A stretch of DNA of 8,989 nucleotides from Chryseobacterium gleum (GCA_945883885.1 CAMCYM010000052.1:1-8989), one strand, 5' to 3'. Counted from the first letter of the stretch, positions 1 to 7,058 are shown. The notes: generated by a model not told the origin, from the sequence alone. Numbers and translations are program-made.

Positions 1-167
1 TCGCCCAGTTCGTCGAATAAGGCAGCCACGGTGCGGCCGGTTGCGGCTTCTAACGCGGCATCGAGGTCGATCAGCGGCAGGCCCAGCACGTCCGCCGTGC
101 GGGCAGCCCAGTGCGATTTGCCCGCACCCATGAAGCCGATGAACCACACATGTAGACCGGTTTGCAT
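1..167 (-). CDS. aroK: Shikimate kinase, N-terminal part (runs off left edge)
   Basis: Shikimate kinase phosphorylates the 3-hydroxyl of shikimate with ATP, the fifth step of the cytoplasmic shikimate pathway to chorismate and aromatic amino acids. Only the first 55 codons are present; the gene continues past base 1. Seen directly: a P-loop GFMGAGKS at residues 11-18 following a beta-strand (HVWFI), then PLIDLDAALEAATGRTVAALF. The DLD at residues 34-36 carries the aspartate that binds shikimate in this family, and the following segment matches the family pattern of an acidic helix, a glycine and the IF-x-x-x-GE region. The ATG at 167-165 is chosen because it puts the P-loop at the usual distance from the N-terminus. 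A -7-like box lies directly before it. The gene is divergent from clpB. A GKSH tail replaces the more usual GKS/T-T. Another P-loop kinase of similar fold, such as gluconate kinase, is less likely because of the DxD placement. Confidence 0.87.
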   Translation of the reverse strand, partial: MQTGLHVWFIGFMGAGKSHWAARTADVLGLPLIDLDAALEAATGRTVAALFDELG

Positions 168-171
168 GCAC

Positions 172-179
172 GCAAGGTA
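172..179 (-). promoter_or_regulatory. Candidate -7 box of the shikimate kinase gene
   Basis: On the minus strand the sequence TACCTTGC ends 4 nt before the ATG. It resembles the Bacteroidota -7 consensus TAnnTTTG in the TA and the two following T residues, but the last two positions (GC for TG) do not match. Its distance to the ATG is the same as for similar boxes before the transaldolase, OmpA-like and FAH-family genes. No clear -33 TTTG was found at the usual spacing of about 19 nt. If real, transcription would begin at or next to the start codon. Confidence 0.35.
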
Positions 180-199
180 GTGGGATTCAGTCAATTTGG

Positions 200-212
200 C
201 GCGCAGAGCGCG
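200..212. repeat. Short GC inverted repeat in the aroK/clpB divergent region
   Basis: CGCGC, then AGA, then GCGCG forms a perfect 5-bp stem with a 3-nt loop in the 114-bp spacer between the divergent shikimate kinase and clpB starts. It could be a weak operator or transcript hairpin, but such a short GC palindrome is also easily produced by chance in this GC-rich DNA. No CIRCE-type heat-shock operator was seen in the spacer. Confidence 0.2.
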
Positions 213-249
213 AAAAGCCTGACAACTTGTCCGCCCACCATCCGTGGCG

Positions 250-258
250 TACCCTTTG
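250..258 (+). promoter_or_regulatory. Candidate clpB promoter -7 element
   Basis: TACCCTTTG resembles the Bacteroidota -7 box TAnnTTTG but has three rather than two bases between TA and TTTG. A CTTG at 226-229 lies 20 nt upstream and could act as a partial -33 element (consensus TTTG). The box ends 23 nt before the clpB ATG at 282, which would leave a short untranslated leader. No CIRCE repeat is visible, so HrcA control has no support here; control by an alternative sigma factor cannot be judged from this sequence. Confidence 0.3.
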
Positions 259-281
259 CCCGTCCACGGAAAACTCTACCC

Positions 282-2906
282 ATGGATATCGGAAATTTCA
301 CCCTGAAAAGCCAAGAGGTCATCGACCGCGCGCAGCAGGAAGCGCTGGCCGGCAACCACCCGGAAATCGGGACGTTGCACCTGCTCCATGCGATGCTGCA
401 CGTCGACGACCCGGTCGTGCCCGGACTCCTTGGACGGCTAAATGTCAACACAAAAGTGCTCACCGCCGCCGTGGACCGCATGCTCGCTGCGCTGCCCAGC
501 GTCGCCGGCACCTCCCCTTCCCTCTCGCGCGGTGCCGTGAACGTCCTGCAACGCGCCCAAGCCTTTGCCCGCAAGGCCGGCGATGAGTACGTAGCGTCGG
601 ACCGCCTGCTCGAAGGACTTCTCAGCGAAACGGACGCAACAGCGCAGGTACTCAAAGACGCAGGGGCCACCCTCGACGGCGTGAAACAAGCCATGGCGTC
701 CTTGCGAAAGGGCGCGGCTACCACGTCTTCGAGCGCTGAGAGCACCTACGAGGCCCTCGGCAAGTACGCCCGCAACCTCAACGCCCTGGCGGCAGAAGGC
801 AAGCTCGACCCGGTCATCGGGCGCGACGAAGAAATCCGCCGCGTGCTCCAAATCTTGAGCCGCCGTACGAAGAACAACCCGCTCCTCATCGGCGAACCGG
901 GCGTAGGCAAGACGGCCATCGCAGAAGGCATCGCACACCGGATTGTGGCGGGCGACGTGCCGGACAACCTGCACGACAAGGTCATCCACTCGCTCGACAT
1001 GGGCGCCCTGGTGGCCGGCGCGAAGTACAAGGGCGAATTCGAAGAACGCCTGAAGGCCGTGGTCAAGGAAGTGACGGGGGCCGACGGCCGCATCGTCCTC
1101 TTCATTGACGAGATCCACACCCTCGTCGGTGCCGGCGGTGGCGAAGGGGCCATGGACGCCGCGAACATCCTCAAACCCGCCCTGGCCCGCGGCGAACTCC
1201 GGGCCATCGGCGCCACCACCCTCAACGAGTACCGCAAGTACTTCGAAAAGGACAAGGCCCTCGAACGCCGCTTCCAGCAAGTCCTCGTCGAAGAACCCGA
1301 CCGGGACGATGCCATCTCCATCCTGCGCGGCATCAAGGACAAGTACGAGCAGCACCACCGCATCCAAATCCGCGACGAAGCCATCCTCGCCGCGGTCGAC
1401 CTGTCCACGCGCTACATCACAGACCGCTTCTTGCCGGACAAGGCCATCGACCTGATCGACGAAGCCGCTTCCAAACTGCGGTTAGAGATGAACTCGAAAC
1501 CGGAGGAACTCGACGAACTCGACCGCCGCATCCTGCAGCTTGAAATCGAACGCGAAGCCATCCGCCGGGAAGAAGACACCGTCAAACTCGCAGAACTTGG
1601 AGCGCAACTTGCACACCTCCAAGAAGAACGCGACCGTTTGAACACCCAGTGGCGCAGCGAAAAAGACATCGCCGATGGCATCGCCGCCCGCAAGTCAGAA
1701 ATCGAAGGACTGAAGCTCGAGGCCGAGCGTGCGGAGCGGGAGGGCGACTTCGGCAAAGTGGCCGAGATCCGCTACGGCCGCATCCAAGAAGCCGAAGCTG
1801 CCGTCGCGGCGGGAAGGTCACAACTCCTTGAATTGCAGTCCGGAATGAAGCTGATCAAGGAGGAAGTCGACGCTTCAGAGGTCGCCTCCGTGGTGGCGAA
1901 TTGGACCGGGATTCCGGTGGCGCGGATGCTCGAAAGCGAAAAGGACAAGCTCCTCCGACTCGAGGATGCGCTGCACGAGCGCGTGGTGGGCCAAAACGCG
2001 GCCGTCGTCGCCGTCGCCGACGCCATCCGGCGATCCCGCGCCGGGCTGAGCGACGCGGCGCGGCCGGTAGGCAGCTTCCTGTTCCTCGGGACCACCGGGG
2101 TAGGGAAGACCGAGCTGGCCCGTGCACTCAGCGACGTGCTGTTCAATGACGACCAAGCCATGGTGCGCATCGACATGAGCGAGTTCCAAGAATCGCATAC
2201 GGTCAGCCGACTCGTCGGCGCTCCTCCCGGCTACATCGGCCACGACGACGGGGGCCAACTCACCGAAGCCGTGCGCCGCAAGCCCTATTCCGTGGTGCTC
2301 CTCGATGAAATCGAAAAGGCCCACCCCGACGTCTTCAACGTATTGCTCCAAGTGCTCGACGACGGCCGGTTGACTGATGCAAAAGGCCGCACCGTCAACT
2401 TCCGAAACACCCTGATCATCATGACCTCAAACGCAGGGTCCGAGGGCATCCAGGAGTGCTTTGACCGGGCGCGTGGGCGGATTACAGACGAGGTCGTCGC
2501 CGAGATGGACGCCATCGCGCAGGCCGCACTGCGGCGCATCGTGCGGCCGGAGTTCCTCAACCGCATCGACGAAGTCATCGTCTTCCACCCGCTCGAGAAG
2601 GCGCACCTGCGCCGCATCGTCGAAATCCAGCTGATGGGCATCGGCGACCGGCTCAAGGAGGCGGGCATCGACCTGCGGGTGTCGGAGGATGCGTTGGTTT
2701 GGCTTGCAGAAGCGGGCTACAGCCCTGACATGGGGGCCCGACCGCTCAAGCGGTTGATTGCGAAGGAAGTCCTCAACCGACTGAGCAAAGCCATCCTCTC
2801 AGGCACCATCCGCCGTGACGGAGTGAACGTCCTCGACGTGTTCGACGGAGAGGTCGTCTTCCGCGAGCGGATTGCCGACGAAGTGGTGCTCGACCTCAAC
2901 CCCTGA
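282..2906 (+). CDS. clpB: ATP-dependent disaggregase ClpB (Hsp100)
   Basis: Hexameric cytoplasmic AAA+ chaperone that threads aggregated proteins through its central pore, working with DnaK/DnaJ/GrpE. The 874-residue product is close to the family size (857 in E. coli). Domains in order: a Clp N-domain with two repeats (about 1-145); AAA-1 with Walker A GEPGVGKT (204-211), pore loop KYKG (Y249), Walker B FIDE (E277) and arginine-finger pair R329/R330; a charged coiled-coil middle domain (about 405-525), which marks ClpB rather than ClpA or ClpX; and AAA-2 with Walker A GTTGVGKT (603-610), pore loop GYIG (Y651), Walker B LLDE (E676), arginine finger in FLNRID (R761) and sensor-2 GARPLKR (R820). 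The ATG at 282 gives the conserved family N-terminus. An in-frame TTG at 162 would overlap the shikimate kinase gene and add 40 residues unlike any Clp N-domain. Position 604 is T where many homologues have P; the P-loop is otherwise intact. Confidence 0.97.
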   Translation: MDIGNFTLKSQEVIDRAQQEALAGNHPEIGTLHLLHAMLHVDDPVVPGLLGRLNVNTKVLTAAVDRMLAALPSVAGTSPSLSRGAVNVLQRAQAFARKAGDEYVASDRLLEGLLSETDATAQVLKDAGATLDGVKQAMASLRKGAATTSSSAESTYEALGKYARNLNALAAEGKLDPVIGRDEEIRRVLQILSRRTKNNPLLIGEPGVGKTAIAEGIAHRIVAGDVPDNLHDKVIHSLDMGALVAGAKYKGEFEERLKAVVKEVTGADGRIVLFIDEIHTLVGAGGGEGAMDAANILKPALARGELRAIGATTLNEYRKYFEKDKALERRFQQVLVEEPDRDDAISILRGIKDKYEQHHRIQIRDEAILAAVDLSTRYITDRFLPDKAIDLIDEAASKLRLEMNSKPEELDELDRRILQLEIEREAIRREEDTVKLAELGAQLAHLQEERDRLNTQWRSEKDIADGIAARKSEIEGLKLEAERAEREGDFGKVAEIRYGRIQEAEAAVAAGRSQLLELQSGMKLIKEEVDASEVASVVANWTGIPVARMLESEKDKLLRLEDALHERVVGQNAAVVAVADAIRRSRAGLSDAARPVGSFLFLGTTGVGKTELARALSDVLFNDDQAMVRIDMSEFQESHTVSRLVGAPPGYIGHDDGGQLTEAVRRKPYSVVLLDEIEKAHPDVFNVLLQVLDDGRLTDAKGRTVNFRNTLIIMTSNAGSEGIQECFDRARGRITDEVVAEMDAIAQAALRRIVRPEFLNRIDEVIVFHPLEKAHLRRIVEIQLMGIGDRLKEAGIDLRVSEDALVWLAEAGYSPDMGARPLKRLIAKEVLNRLSKAILSGTIRRDGVNVLDVFDGEVVFRERIADEVVLDLNP

Positions 2907-2910
2907 GGTC
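2892..2910. terminator. Perfect inverted repeat spanning the convergent clpB and FAH stop codons
   Basis: GACCTCA (2892-2898), loop ACCCC (2899-2903) and TGAGGTC (2904-2910) form a perfect 7-bp stem. The right arm begins with the clpB stop TGA (2904-2906) and contains most of the opposite-strand stop of the FAH-family gene (2911-2909). The symmetry means both converging transcripts could fold it, so it is a candidate bidirectional terminator or 3'-end stabilising hairpin. Neither side has a proper U-tract directly after the stem (only TTTT at about 2922-2925 on the plus side), so classical intrinsic termination is doubtful. Confidence 0.4.
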
Positions 2911-3526
2911 AGCGCACGGAGATTTTGAACGCCGAGCGCCCGCCGAGGAAGCCCTCTAAGACATCTCCGGATGCCACGGGGCCCACTCCGGCGGGCGTTC
3001 CCGTGAACAGCAGATCGCCCGACTTCAGGGTCATGTACCGCGAAACGTGGGCGATCAGGGCATCGACCGGGAAGAGCATGTCGCGGGTGGAGCCGGTTTG
3101 GGCCACCCCCCCGTTGCGCTGCAAGGTGAAGTCCAAATTCTGCACGTCGCCGCCCAGCTCTTCCACGCTCCACCACGTCCGGCCCACCACCGCCGACCCG
3201 TCGAAGGCCTTCGCCTTCTCCCACGGCCCCCCGGATTTCTTGAGCGCATCCTGCACGTCGCGCGCCGTAAAGTCAATGCCCACTGTGACTTGGGAGTAGT
3301 ACCTCCGGGCGAACTCGGGCGCAATCGCGCGGCCCAGCCGGTCGATCCGGACGACCAACTCGATCTCGTGGTGCACCTCCTGCGTCCAGTCCGGCAGGTA
3401 GAATGGGTGGCGCGCCCCGAGCACGGCGCTGTCCGGCTTCAAGAAAAACAGCGGTTCCGCCGGCACGGCATTGCCCAACTCCCGGGCATGGTCCGCGTAA
3501 TTCCGCCCGATGCACACGATCTTCAT
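2909..3526 (-). CDS. Fumarylacetoacetate hydrolase (FAH) family protein
   Basis: 205-residue member of the FAH superfamily, metal-dependent enzymes that cleave or isomerise beta-keto acids (acylpyruvases, oxaloacetate decarboxylases, 2-hydroxyhepta-2,4-diene-1,7-dioate isomerases, fumarylpyruvate hydrolases). The length fits the short single-domain FAHD1-like class. Seen: N-terminal MKIVCIGRNYADHA; the metal-binding set HHEIELVV (E54, E56) and GIDFTARD (D85); KAFDGSAVVG around 106-115; and the C-terminal TGTPAGVG (175-182). No signal peptide. The exact substrate cannot be told from sequence; a FAHD1-like acylpyruvase or oxaloacetate decarboxylase is a reasonable guess. The ATG at 3526 is chosen from the conserved N-terminus. 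The frame stays open upstream to 4135, but that part lies antisense inside the OmpA-like gene. The start lies 20 nt after the OmpA-like stop and has its own weak -7-like box. The stop converges on the clpB stop. A G7 run covers codons 139-141. Confidence 0.9.
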   Translation of the reverse strand: MKIVCIGRNYADHARELGNAVPAEPLFFLKPDSAVLGARHPFYLPDWTQEVHHEIELVVRIDRLGRAIAPEFARRYYSQVTVGIDFTARDVQDALKKSGGPWEKAKAFDGSAVVGRTWWSVEELGGDVQNLDFTLQRNGGVAQTGSTRDMLFPVDALIAHVSRYMTLKSGDLLFTGTPAGVGPVASGDVLEGFLGGRSAFKISVR

Positions 3527-3530
3527 GCGA

Positions 3531-3538
3531 CGAAGGTC
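3531..3538 (-). promoter_or_regulatory. Weak -7-like box before the FAH-family gene
   Basis: On the minus strand GACCTTCG ends 4 nt before the ATG at 3526, inside the 20-nt gap after the OmpA-like stop codon. Against TAnnTTTG it has two mismatches (G for T at the first position, C for T at the seventh). It is notable mainly because spacing and sequence nearly repeat those before the transaldolase gene (TACCTTCG, also 4 nt before ATG). It may give the FAH-family gene its own transcript apart from read-through. Confidence 0.25.
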
Positions 3539-3546
3539 GGGCAGAA

Positions 3547-4722
3547 CTACCGGGCATAGAACGAAACCACGACCCGGCGGTCTTCGGCGCCGCGTTGCAT
3601 GGCCTGCTCCTCCCCCACGTAGTTCACCAGAACGCGCTGCCCGTCCACGCCGCTGGTCAGCAGGTAGCGGCGGACGGCTTCTGCGCGGGAACGGGAAAGC
3701 TGGAGGTTCGCCGCGCGTTCGCCCTCTGCATCCGTGTGGCCTGTAAGGACCACGCGCAGCTGCGGATAGCGGGTGAGCAAGTCCATGACTTCGCCGAGTT
3801 GGAGCTGGGCGTTGAGGCCGAGGGCCGATGATCCGCTGGCGAACCGGACGTCGAAGGCCTCGGGGAGCCGCAGCGCCGCGAGCTCGGGGTCGGCCTCGAC
3901 GGGGCGGCCGCGCAGCGCAGCCACGTCGCGTTCGAGCGCGCTGAGGCGGTCGTCTTGGCGTTCGAGCAACGTGACGACGCGGTCGAGGAGGGCGTCGTTC
4001 GAGACGGCCGCCGCCGGGCGCGCGGGCGCCAGGGCGAGCTGGGAGCCGTCGCCGGCACCGAGGGCCGCGCGCGAGTCCGCGCTCAAATCGAGGGAAAGCG
4101 GCCGAAGCGGGGCTTCCGGATCGAACGCACCCCATTCCCGCAGCACCGCTTCCACGTCTTCTGCAGGCACCTGCTCCGTGGCGGTCAACTGCTCGATGAG
4201 CCCCCGGTTGACGAAGTATCCGAGCTCGGCGCCTGCTTGGGACACCACTTCACCGATGCGGTTCGTGATGAGCAGGTAGAGGCGTTCTGGCGCGCCTAAC
4301 CCCGTCCCGGAGCCCGCCCGGGACCGCACCACGTCCCGCTCATCGAGCTCCGCCACATCCCGCAGCAACAGGGCCACATCTTCCGAAAACCCCTCGAACG
4401 GAACCTTCTCCCGCAAGCCCTGCCAAGCCAAGACTTCGCGCACCACCTCCTCCATCGTCCGGAGCACTACCCGCTCGGAGACCTTCCACCCCACTTGGCC
4501 GTCGCGGACTTCGATCGCACCTTCGAGGTACAGACCGATGTTGTCGAGGATGGCCTCTTGTGCTCTTCGCACGCGGTCGTCCGGTGCGGTAGACCAGTAG
4601 TTGATCGTCAACGTCCCGGTCCGGCTGCCCCGCAATTCCGGCTGGGCGCGCGCACCCGCCCCGGCAGCCAGGGCAACCAGAACAAGCACCCCCAAGCGAC
4701 CGGTGAACGCGAACACGCGCAT
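3547..4722 (-). CDS. Exported protein with C-terminal OmpA-like peptidoglycan-binding domain
   Basis: 391-residue envelope protein. An N-terminal signal peptide is visible (MRVFAFTGR, hydrophobic LGVLVLVALAAGAG, probable cleavage after ARA at 24-26). The middle part (about 27-240) is an unrecognised, mostly helical acidic and polar region, followed by a short predicted coiled coil (about 243-272, DALLDRVVTLLERQDDRLSALE). The C-terminus (about 288-391) is an OmpA-like domain with FASGSSAL, TGHTDAEGERAANLQLSRSR and RRVVVSF. Asp331 and Arg346 have the spacing of the pair that binds meso-diaminopimelate in OmpA/Pal proteins, so non-covalent anchoring to peptidoglycan is likely. No lipobox and no obvious beta-barrel are seen, so it may be periplasmic or loosely outer-membrane-associated. 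ATG 4722 is chosen because it starts the signal peptide; GAGG lies just before it. It follows the sugar transferase by 42 bp. The role of the N-terminal half is unknown. Confidence 0.85.
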   Translation of the reverse strand: MRVFAFTGRLGVLVLVALAAGAGARAQPELRGSRTGTLTINYWSTAPDDRVRRAQEAILDNIGLYLEGAIEVRDGQVGWKVSERVVLRTMEEVVREVLAWQGLREKVPFEGFSEDVALLLRDVAELDERDVVRSRAGSGTGLGAPERLYLLITNRIGEVVSQAGAELGYFVNRGLIEQLTATEQVPAEDVEAVLREWGAFDPEAPLRPLSLDLSADSRAALGAGDGSQLALAPARPAAAVSNDALLDRVVTLLERQDDRLSALERDVAALRGRPVEADPELAALRLPEAFDVRFASGSSALGLNAQLQLGEVMDLLTRYPQLRVVLTGHTDAEGERAANLQLSRSRAEAVRRYLLTSGVDGQRVLVNYVGEEQAMQRGAEDRRVVVSFYAR

Positions 4723-4726
4723 TCCT

Positions 4727-4734
4727 CAAATTTC
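4727..4734 (-). promoter_or_regulatory. Candidate -7 box of the OmpA-like gene
   Basis: GAAATTTG on the minus strand matches TAnnTTTG at all but the first position and ends 4 nt before the ATG at 4722. The surrounding 42-bp spacer (4723-4764) is the most AT-rich intergenic stretch of the cluster and holds a TTTGAG direct repeat with an 11-nt period. No good -33 TTTG was found at 19-nt spacing. The GAGG overlapping its 3' side could alternatively serve as a ribosome binding site only 2 nt from the ATG, which is too close to work well. Confidence 0.35.
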
Positions 4735-4764
4735 GCTCAAACGGGCTTATAAATCGACGAAGCG

Positions 4765-6177
4765 CTACTTTCCCCTGCCCCGCAACACAGTTAACACCGT
4801 GTACATCAGGATTTTAAAGTCCAGTGCGAGGCTCATGTTTTCGATGTACATGACGTCGAATCGGAGCCGCTGCACCATTTGGTCCACATTCGTCGCATAG
4901 CCATACTTCACCTGGCCCCACGACGTAATGCCCGGCCGCACGCGGTGCAAATGGCGGTAATGCGGTGCGCGCTCAAGGATCAACGCGATGTAGTGCGCGC
5001 GCTCAGGCCGCGGCCCCACCAGCGACATGTCCCCGCGCAACACATTGAAAAACTGCGGCAATTCATCGAGCCTAGACTTCCGCAAGAACCGACCCACCCG
5101 CGTGATCCGCGGATCGTCGTCGCTGCTCAGCTGCGGTCCGGCATGTTCCGCATCGACCACCATGGTGCGGAACTTGAAGATGCGAAACGGCCGCCCATGC
5201 AGGCCGATGCGTTCTTGCGAGAAAAACACCGGCCCCTTCGACGACGCCCGCACCGCCACGCCGATTCCCACGAACACGGGCGCCAGCAGAAGCATCGCCA
5301 CGACCGACACCGTGAGGTCCATCGCCCGCTTCAACACCACCTGAGCCGGAGGCATCATGTGCCGGTGGATCTCCATCAGCGGCGCCCCATAAATGCTGGA
5401 CATCCGGACGCTGCCGCTCAGGATATCGTACATATCGGGCAGAATGCGCACCTCCACACCCGAGCCGTCGAGCTCGTTGAGCACACGCTCAAGGACCGGG
5501 CGGTCGCCGCTGCCGATGGCTAAAATCACCTCCTCCACCCCGTGTGCCCGCACGATTGCCAGCAGGTCCGATCCCGCTCCGAGCCGAGGCAGCAGCGCCG
5601 CCAAATGTGTGTCCTTGCCATTCGCCTGCAGAAATCCGACGAACTGAAAGCCCGGATTGCGGCGCAGGGCCAGAATCTCCTCCACCATCCGCAACGCCCG
5701 CTCGTCCCCTCCCACGACCAGCGTCGGAAACCCCCACACTCCGCGGTGGATCCGCTTGACCGTGCGGGTGGTGATGATCAGTCGGCCCAGCAAGGTGAGC
5801 ACGAAGTGGCTCGCAGCCAGCACCGCCAGCGACGCATAGTAGTGCCGATAGCCGGCCACCGTGTCATCGAGGATGAGCACAAGGAACAGAAAAAAGGACC
5901 CGACCGCCGTCGTCCACGCAACCTGGCCCAGCTCCAGGATGCGGTGCCGCCGCATGGGCCGGAGGTACATCCCGGCGAGCGCATACAGCCCGACCCAAAA
6001 CACAACCACCCCCACCAGCCCTTGCACATACCGCTCGGTGAACACCACCTCTACGGGAACGCGCAACGCCTGCGGCTCAACCCACATCTTGCGAAACGCA
6101 TACAGCACCGTCCATGACGCCGCCGCAGCCAGCACGTCCGACGCCACATAAGCGGCCCGCAGCGTGCGCGTCCTCAT
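4765..6177 (-). CDS. Polyprenyl-phosphate sugar-1-phosphate transferase (WcaJ/WbaP-type)
   Basis: 470-residue inner-membrane enzyme that transfers a sugar-1-phosphate from a nucleotide sugar to undecaprenyl phosphate, the priming step of exopolysaccharide, capsule or O-antigen synthesis. Architecture seen: four hydrophobic segments (about 10-27, 50-70, 87-104, 113-133); a soluble Rossmann-like domain (about 148-275, starting TLVVGGDERA); a fifth membrane segment (about 286-309); then the bacterial sugar transferase domain with SQERIGLHGRPF, FKFRTM (335-339), RKSRLDELPQFFNVLRGD and MSLVGPRPE. The Asp371-Glu372 dyad matches the catalytic DE of this family, followed by RPGITSWGQV. It is a full-length five-segment PHPT. 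The sugar specificity cannot be read. The ATG at 6177 starts the first membrane segment and overlaps the lipoprotein stop by 4 nt (ATGA), suggesting translational coupling. The frame stays open upstream to 6984, but that extension is antisense-like, low-complexity sequence inside the lipoprotein gene and is rejected. Confidence 0.93.
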   Translation of the reverse strand: MRTRTLRAAYVASDVLAAAASWTVLYAFRKMWVEPQALRVPVEVVFTERYVQGLVGVVVFWVGLYALAGMYLRPMRRHRILELGQVAWTTAVGSFFLFLVLILDDTVAGYRHYYASLAVLAASHFVLTLLGRLIITTRTVKRIHRGVWGFPTLVVGGDERALRMVEEILALRRNPGFQFVGFLQANGKDTHLAALLPRLGAGSDLLAIVRAHGVEEVILAIGSGDRPVLERVLNELDGSGVEVRILPDMYDILSGSVRMSSIYGAPLMEIHRHMMPPAQVVLKRAMDLTVSVVAMLLLAPVFVGIGVAVRASSKGPVFFSQERIGLHGRPFRIFKFRTMVVDAEHAGPQLSSDDDPRITRVGRFLRKSRLDELPQFFNVLRGDMSLVGPRPERAHYIALILERAPHYRHLHRVRPGITSWGQVKYGYATNVDQMVQRLRFDVMYIENMSLALDFKILMYTVLTVLRGRGK

Positions 6178-7037
6178 TCGAACGTGACGATTTTCAGGTT
6201 GTCCACCACCACGACAGCCGACGGGGTCACCCCGTCCCACACAGCGTCCAGCGTCAGTTCCCACCCGTCCGTCCCCGGAAGCGAACGCACCACCGGCGCG
6301 AGGTCGAGGTAGACCTTTTTCCGCTCCCCGTCGGTCGGCCGCAGCACGAGGATGGGCGTACGCGTCGTGTTGCCGGCATTCACCGCCAGCAAGCCGACCG
6401 CAAACTCGTGGGTGCAGCGGTAGTCGATTTCTAACCAAACCGTTCCATTTGCCGGAAGCGGGTACTGCTGTTCGTTCGTCGTCGCCGTCAAAACGGCTGC
6501 ACCGGGTCCGAGGGCGATGTAGCCGCTGCCCTGCCCGTCGAGCACCCAGGCCGAATCTGTCGTCCGCACCACTTCGGCAGTGCTGGTGGCGGCCTCGATG
6601 AACCGGTTCGCCGTTTCGAAATCCTCCGCCACCACCACATCCACGCCATCCGCATACCCGGTGCTCAGAACGAGAGTGTCCGACTTGCCCGGCACCACAG
6701 CGAGGTCCAGCGTGACCGCGCTGTAAAAAGGATAGGGCTTGCGGCTTGCAGAAACCCCGTTCGCCCGGATGCCGGGCAAAAAGGTGAGCGACTCCGATTC
6801 CCCGAGGTCTTCGAGCAGCAAGGGAATGTCCGCCGGCAGGGGAAATGCCCCGAGTACGCCGCGTTCCGTGTACACCCACACCTCTTCGATGCGCTCGGTG
6901 GGTTCTCCTTGGCCCGGTTCCACCGCAAACGTCCACGCAGGCACATGCACCCGATGCGGCAGGTCCGCAGGATCTGGCGAACACGCTGCCGCAAGGAGCG
7001 CGAAAAAAACAATCCGATGTGCGTGCAACAGCTGCAA
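6174..7037 (-). CDS. Putative surface lipoprotein of unknown function, TTG start
   Basis: Not recognised as a named family. With the TTG at 7037 the product is 287 residues: a short lipoprotein signal peptide (MQLLHAHRIVFFALLAAAC) with lipobox LAAAC and Cys19 followed by Ser-Pro-Asp, then a soluble, beta-rich, mildly acidic protein without membrane segments. The first half contains VWVYTERGVLGAFPLPADIPLL and GIRANGVSASRKPYPFY, which resemble sequences I associate with uncharacterised Bacteroidota lipoproteins. The second half alternates short strands (WVLDGQGSGYIALG, VWLEIDYRC) and ends VVVVDNLKIVTFE, suggestive of a jelly-roll-like fold. No ATG or GTG exists in frame upstream of the signal peptide. 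Candidate starts are TTG at 7061 (295 residues, but inside a perfect -7 box), 7037 and 7028. The stop overlaps the sugar transferase start, so a role in surface glycan assembly or display is an inference only. Confidence 0.8.
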   Translation of the reverse strand: MQLLHAHRIVFFALLAAACSPDPADLPHRVHVPAWTFAVEPGQGEPTERIEEVWVYTERGVLGAFPLPADIPLLLEDLGESESLTFLPGIRANGVSASRKPYPFYSAVTLDLAVVPGKSDTLVLSTGYADGVDVVVAEDFETANRFIEAATSTAEVVRTTDSAWVLDGQGSGYIALGPGAAVLTATTNEQQYPLPANGTVWLEIDYRCTHEFAVGLLAVNAGNTTRTPILVLRPTDGERKKVYLDLAPVVRSLPGTDGWELTLDAVWDGVTPSAVVVVDNLKIVTFE

Positions 7038-7058
7038 GGCGATGTGAGAAACGGACAG

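Noticed and set aside
162..281. In-frame upstream extension of clpB to a TTG at 162
   Set aside because: It would overlap the shikimate kinase start, and the 40 extra residues do not resemble a Clp N-terminus, whereas the ATG at 282 begins the conserved family sequence.
168..281. CIRCE/HrcA heat-shock operator before clpB
   Set aside because: No TTAGCACTC-N9-GAGTGCTAA-like repeat was found; only a short GC palindrome is present.
438..1367. Long minus-strand open frames opposite clpB
   Set aside because: High GC content leaves shadow frames open; the plus-strand ClpB protein is unambiguous along the entire length.
3106..3112. C7 (G7 on the coding strand) run in the FAH-family gene as a phase-variation tract
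   Set aside because: Seven bases inside GC-rich coding sequence, in a cytoplasmic metabolic enzyme with an intact frame, is weak evidence for phase variation.
3527..4135. Upstream extension of the FAH-family frame to 4135
   Set aside because: The extra sequence is arginine- and proline-rich shadow coding inside the OmpA-like gene; the FAH domain starts at the ATG at 3526.
6178..6984. Upstream extension of the sugar transferase frame to 6984
   Set aside because: The added residues are low-complexity shadow sequence within the lipoprotein gene, which has a clear lipobox and coding logic in another frame.
7003..7009. A7 run in the lipoprotein signal-peptide region as a frameshift site
   Set aside because: The frame through the run gives a good signal peptide and lipobox, and no other frame offers an ATG upstream, so a frameshift explains nothing better.
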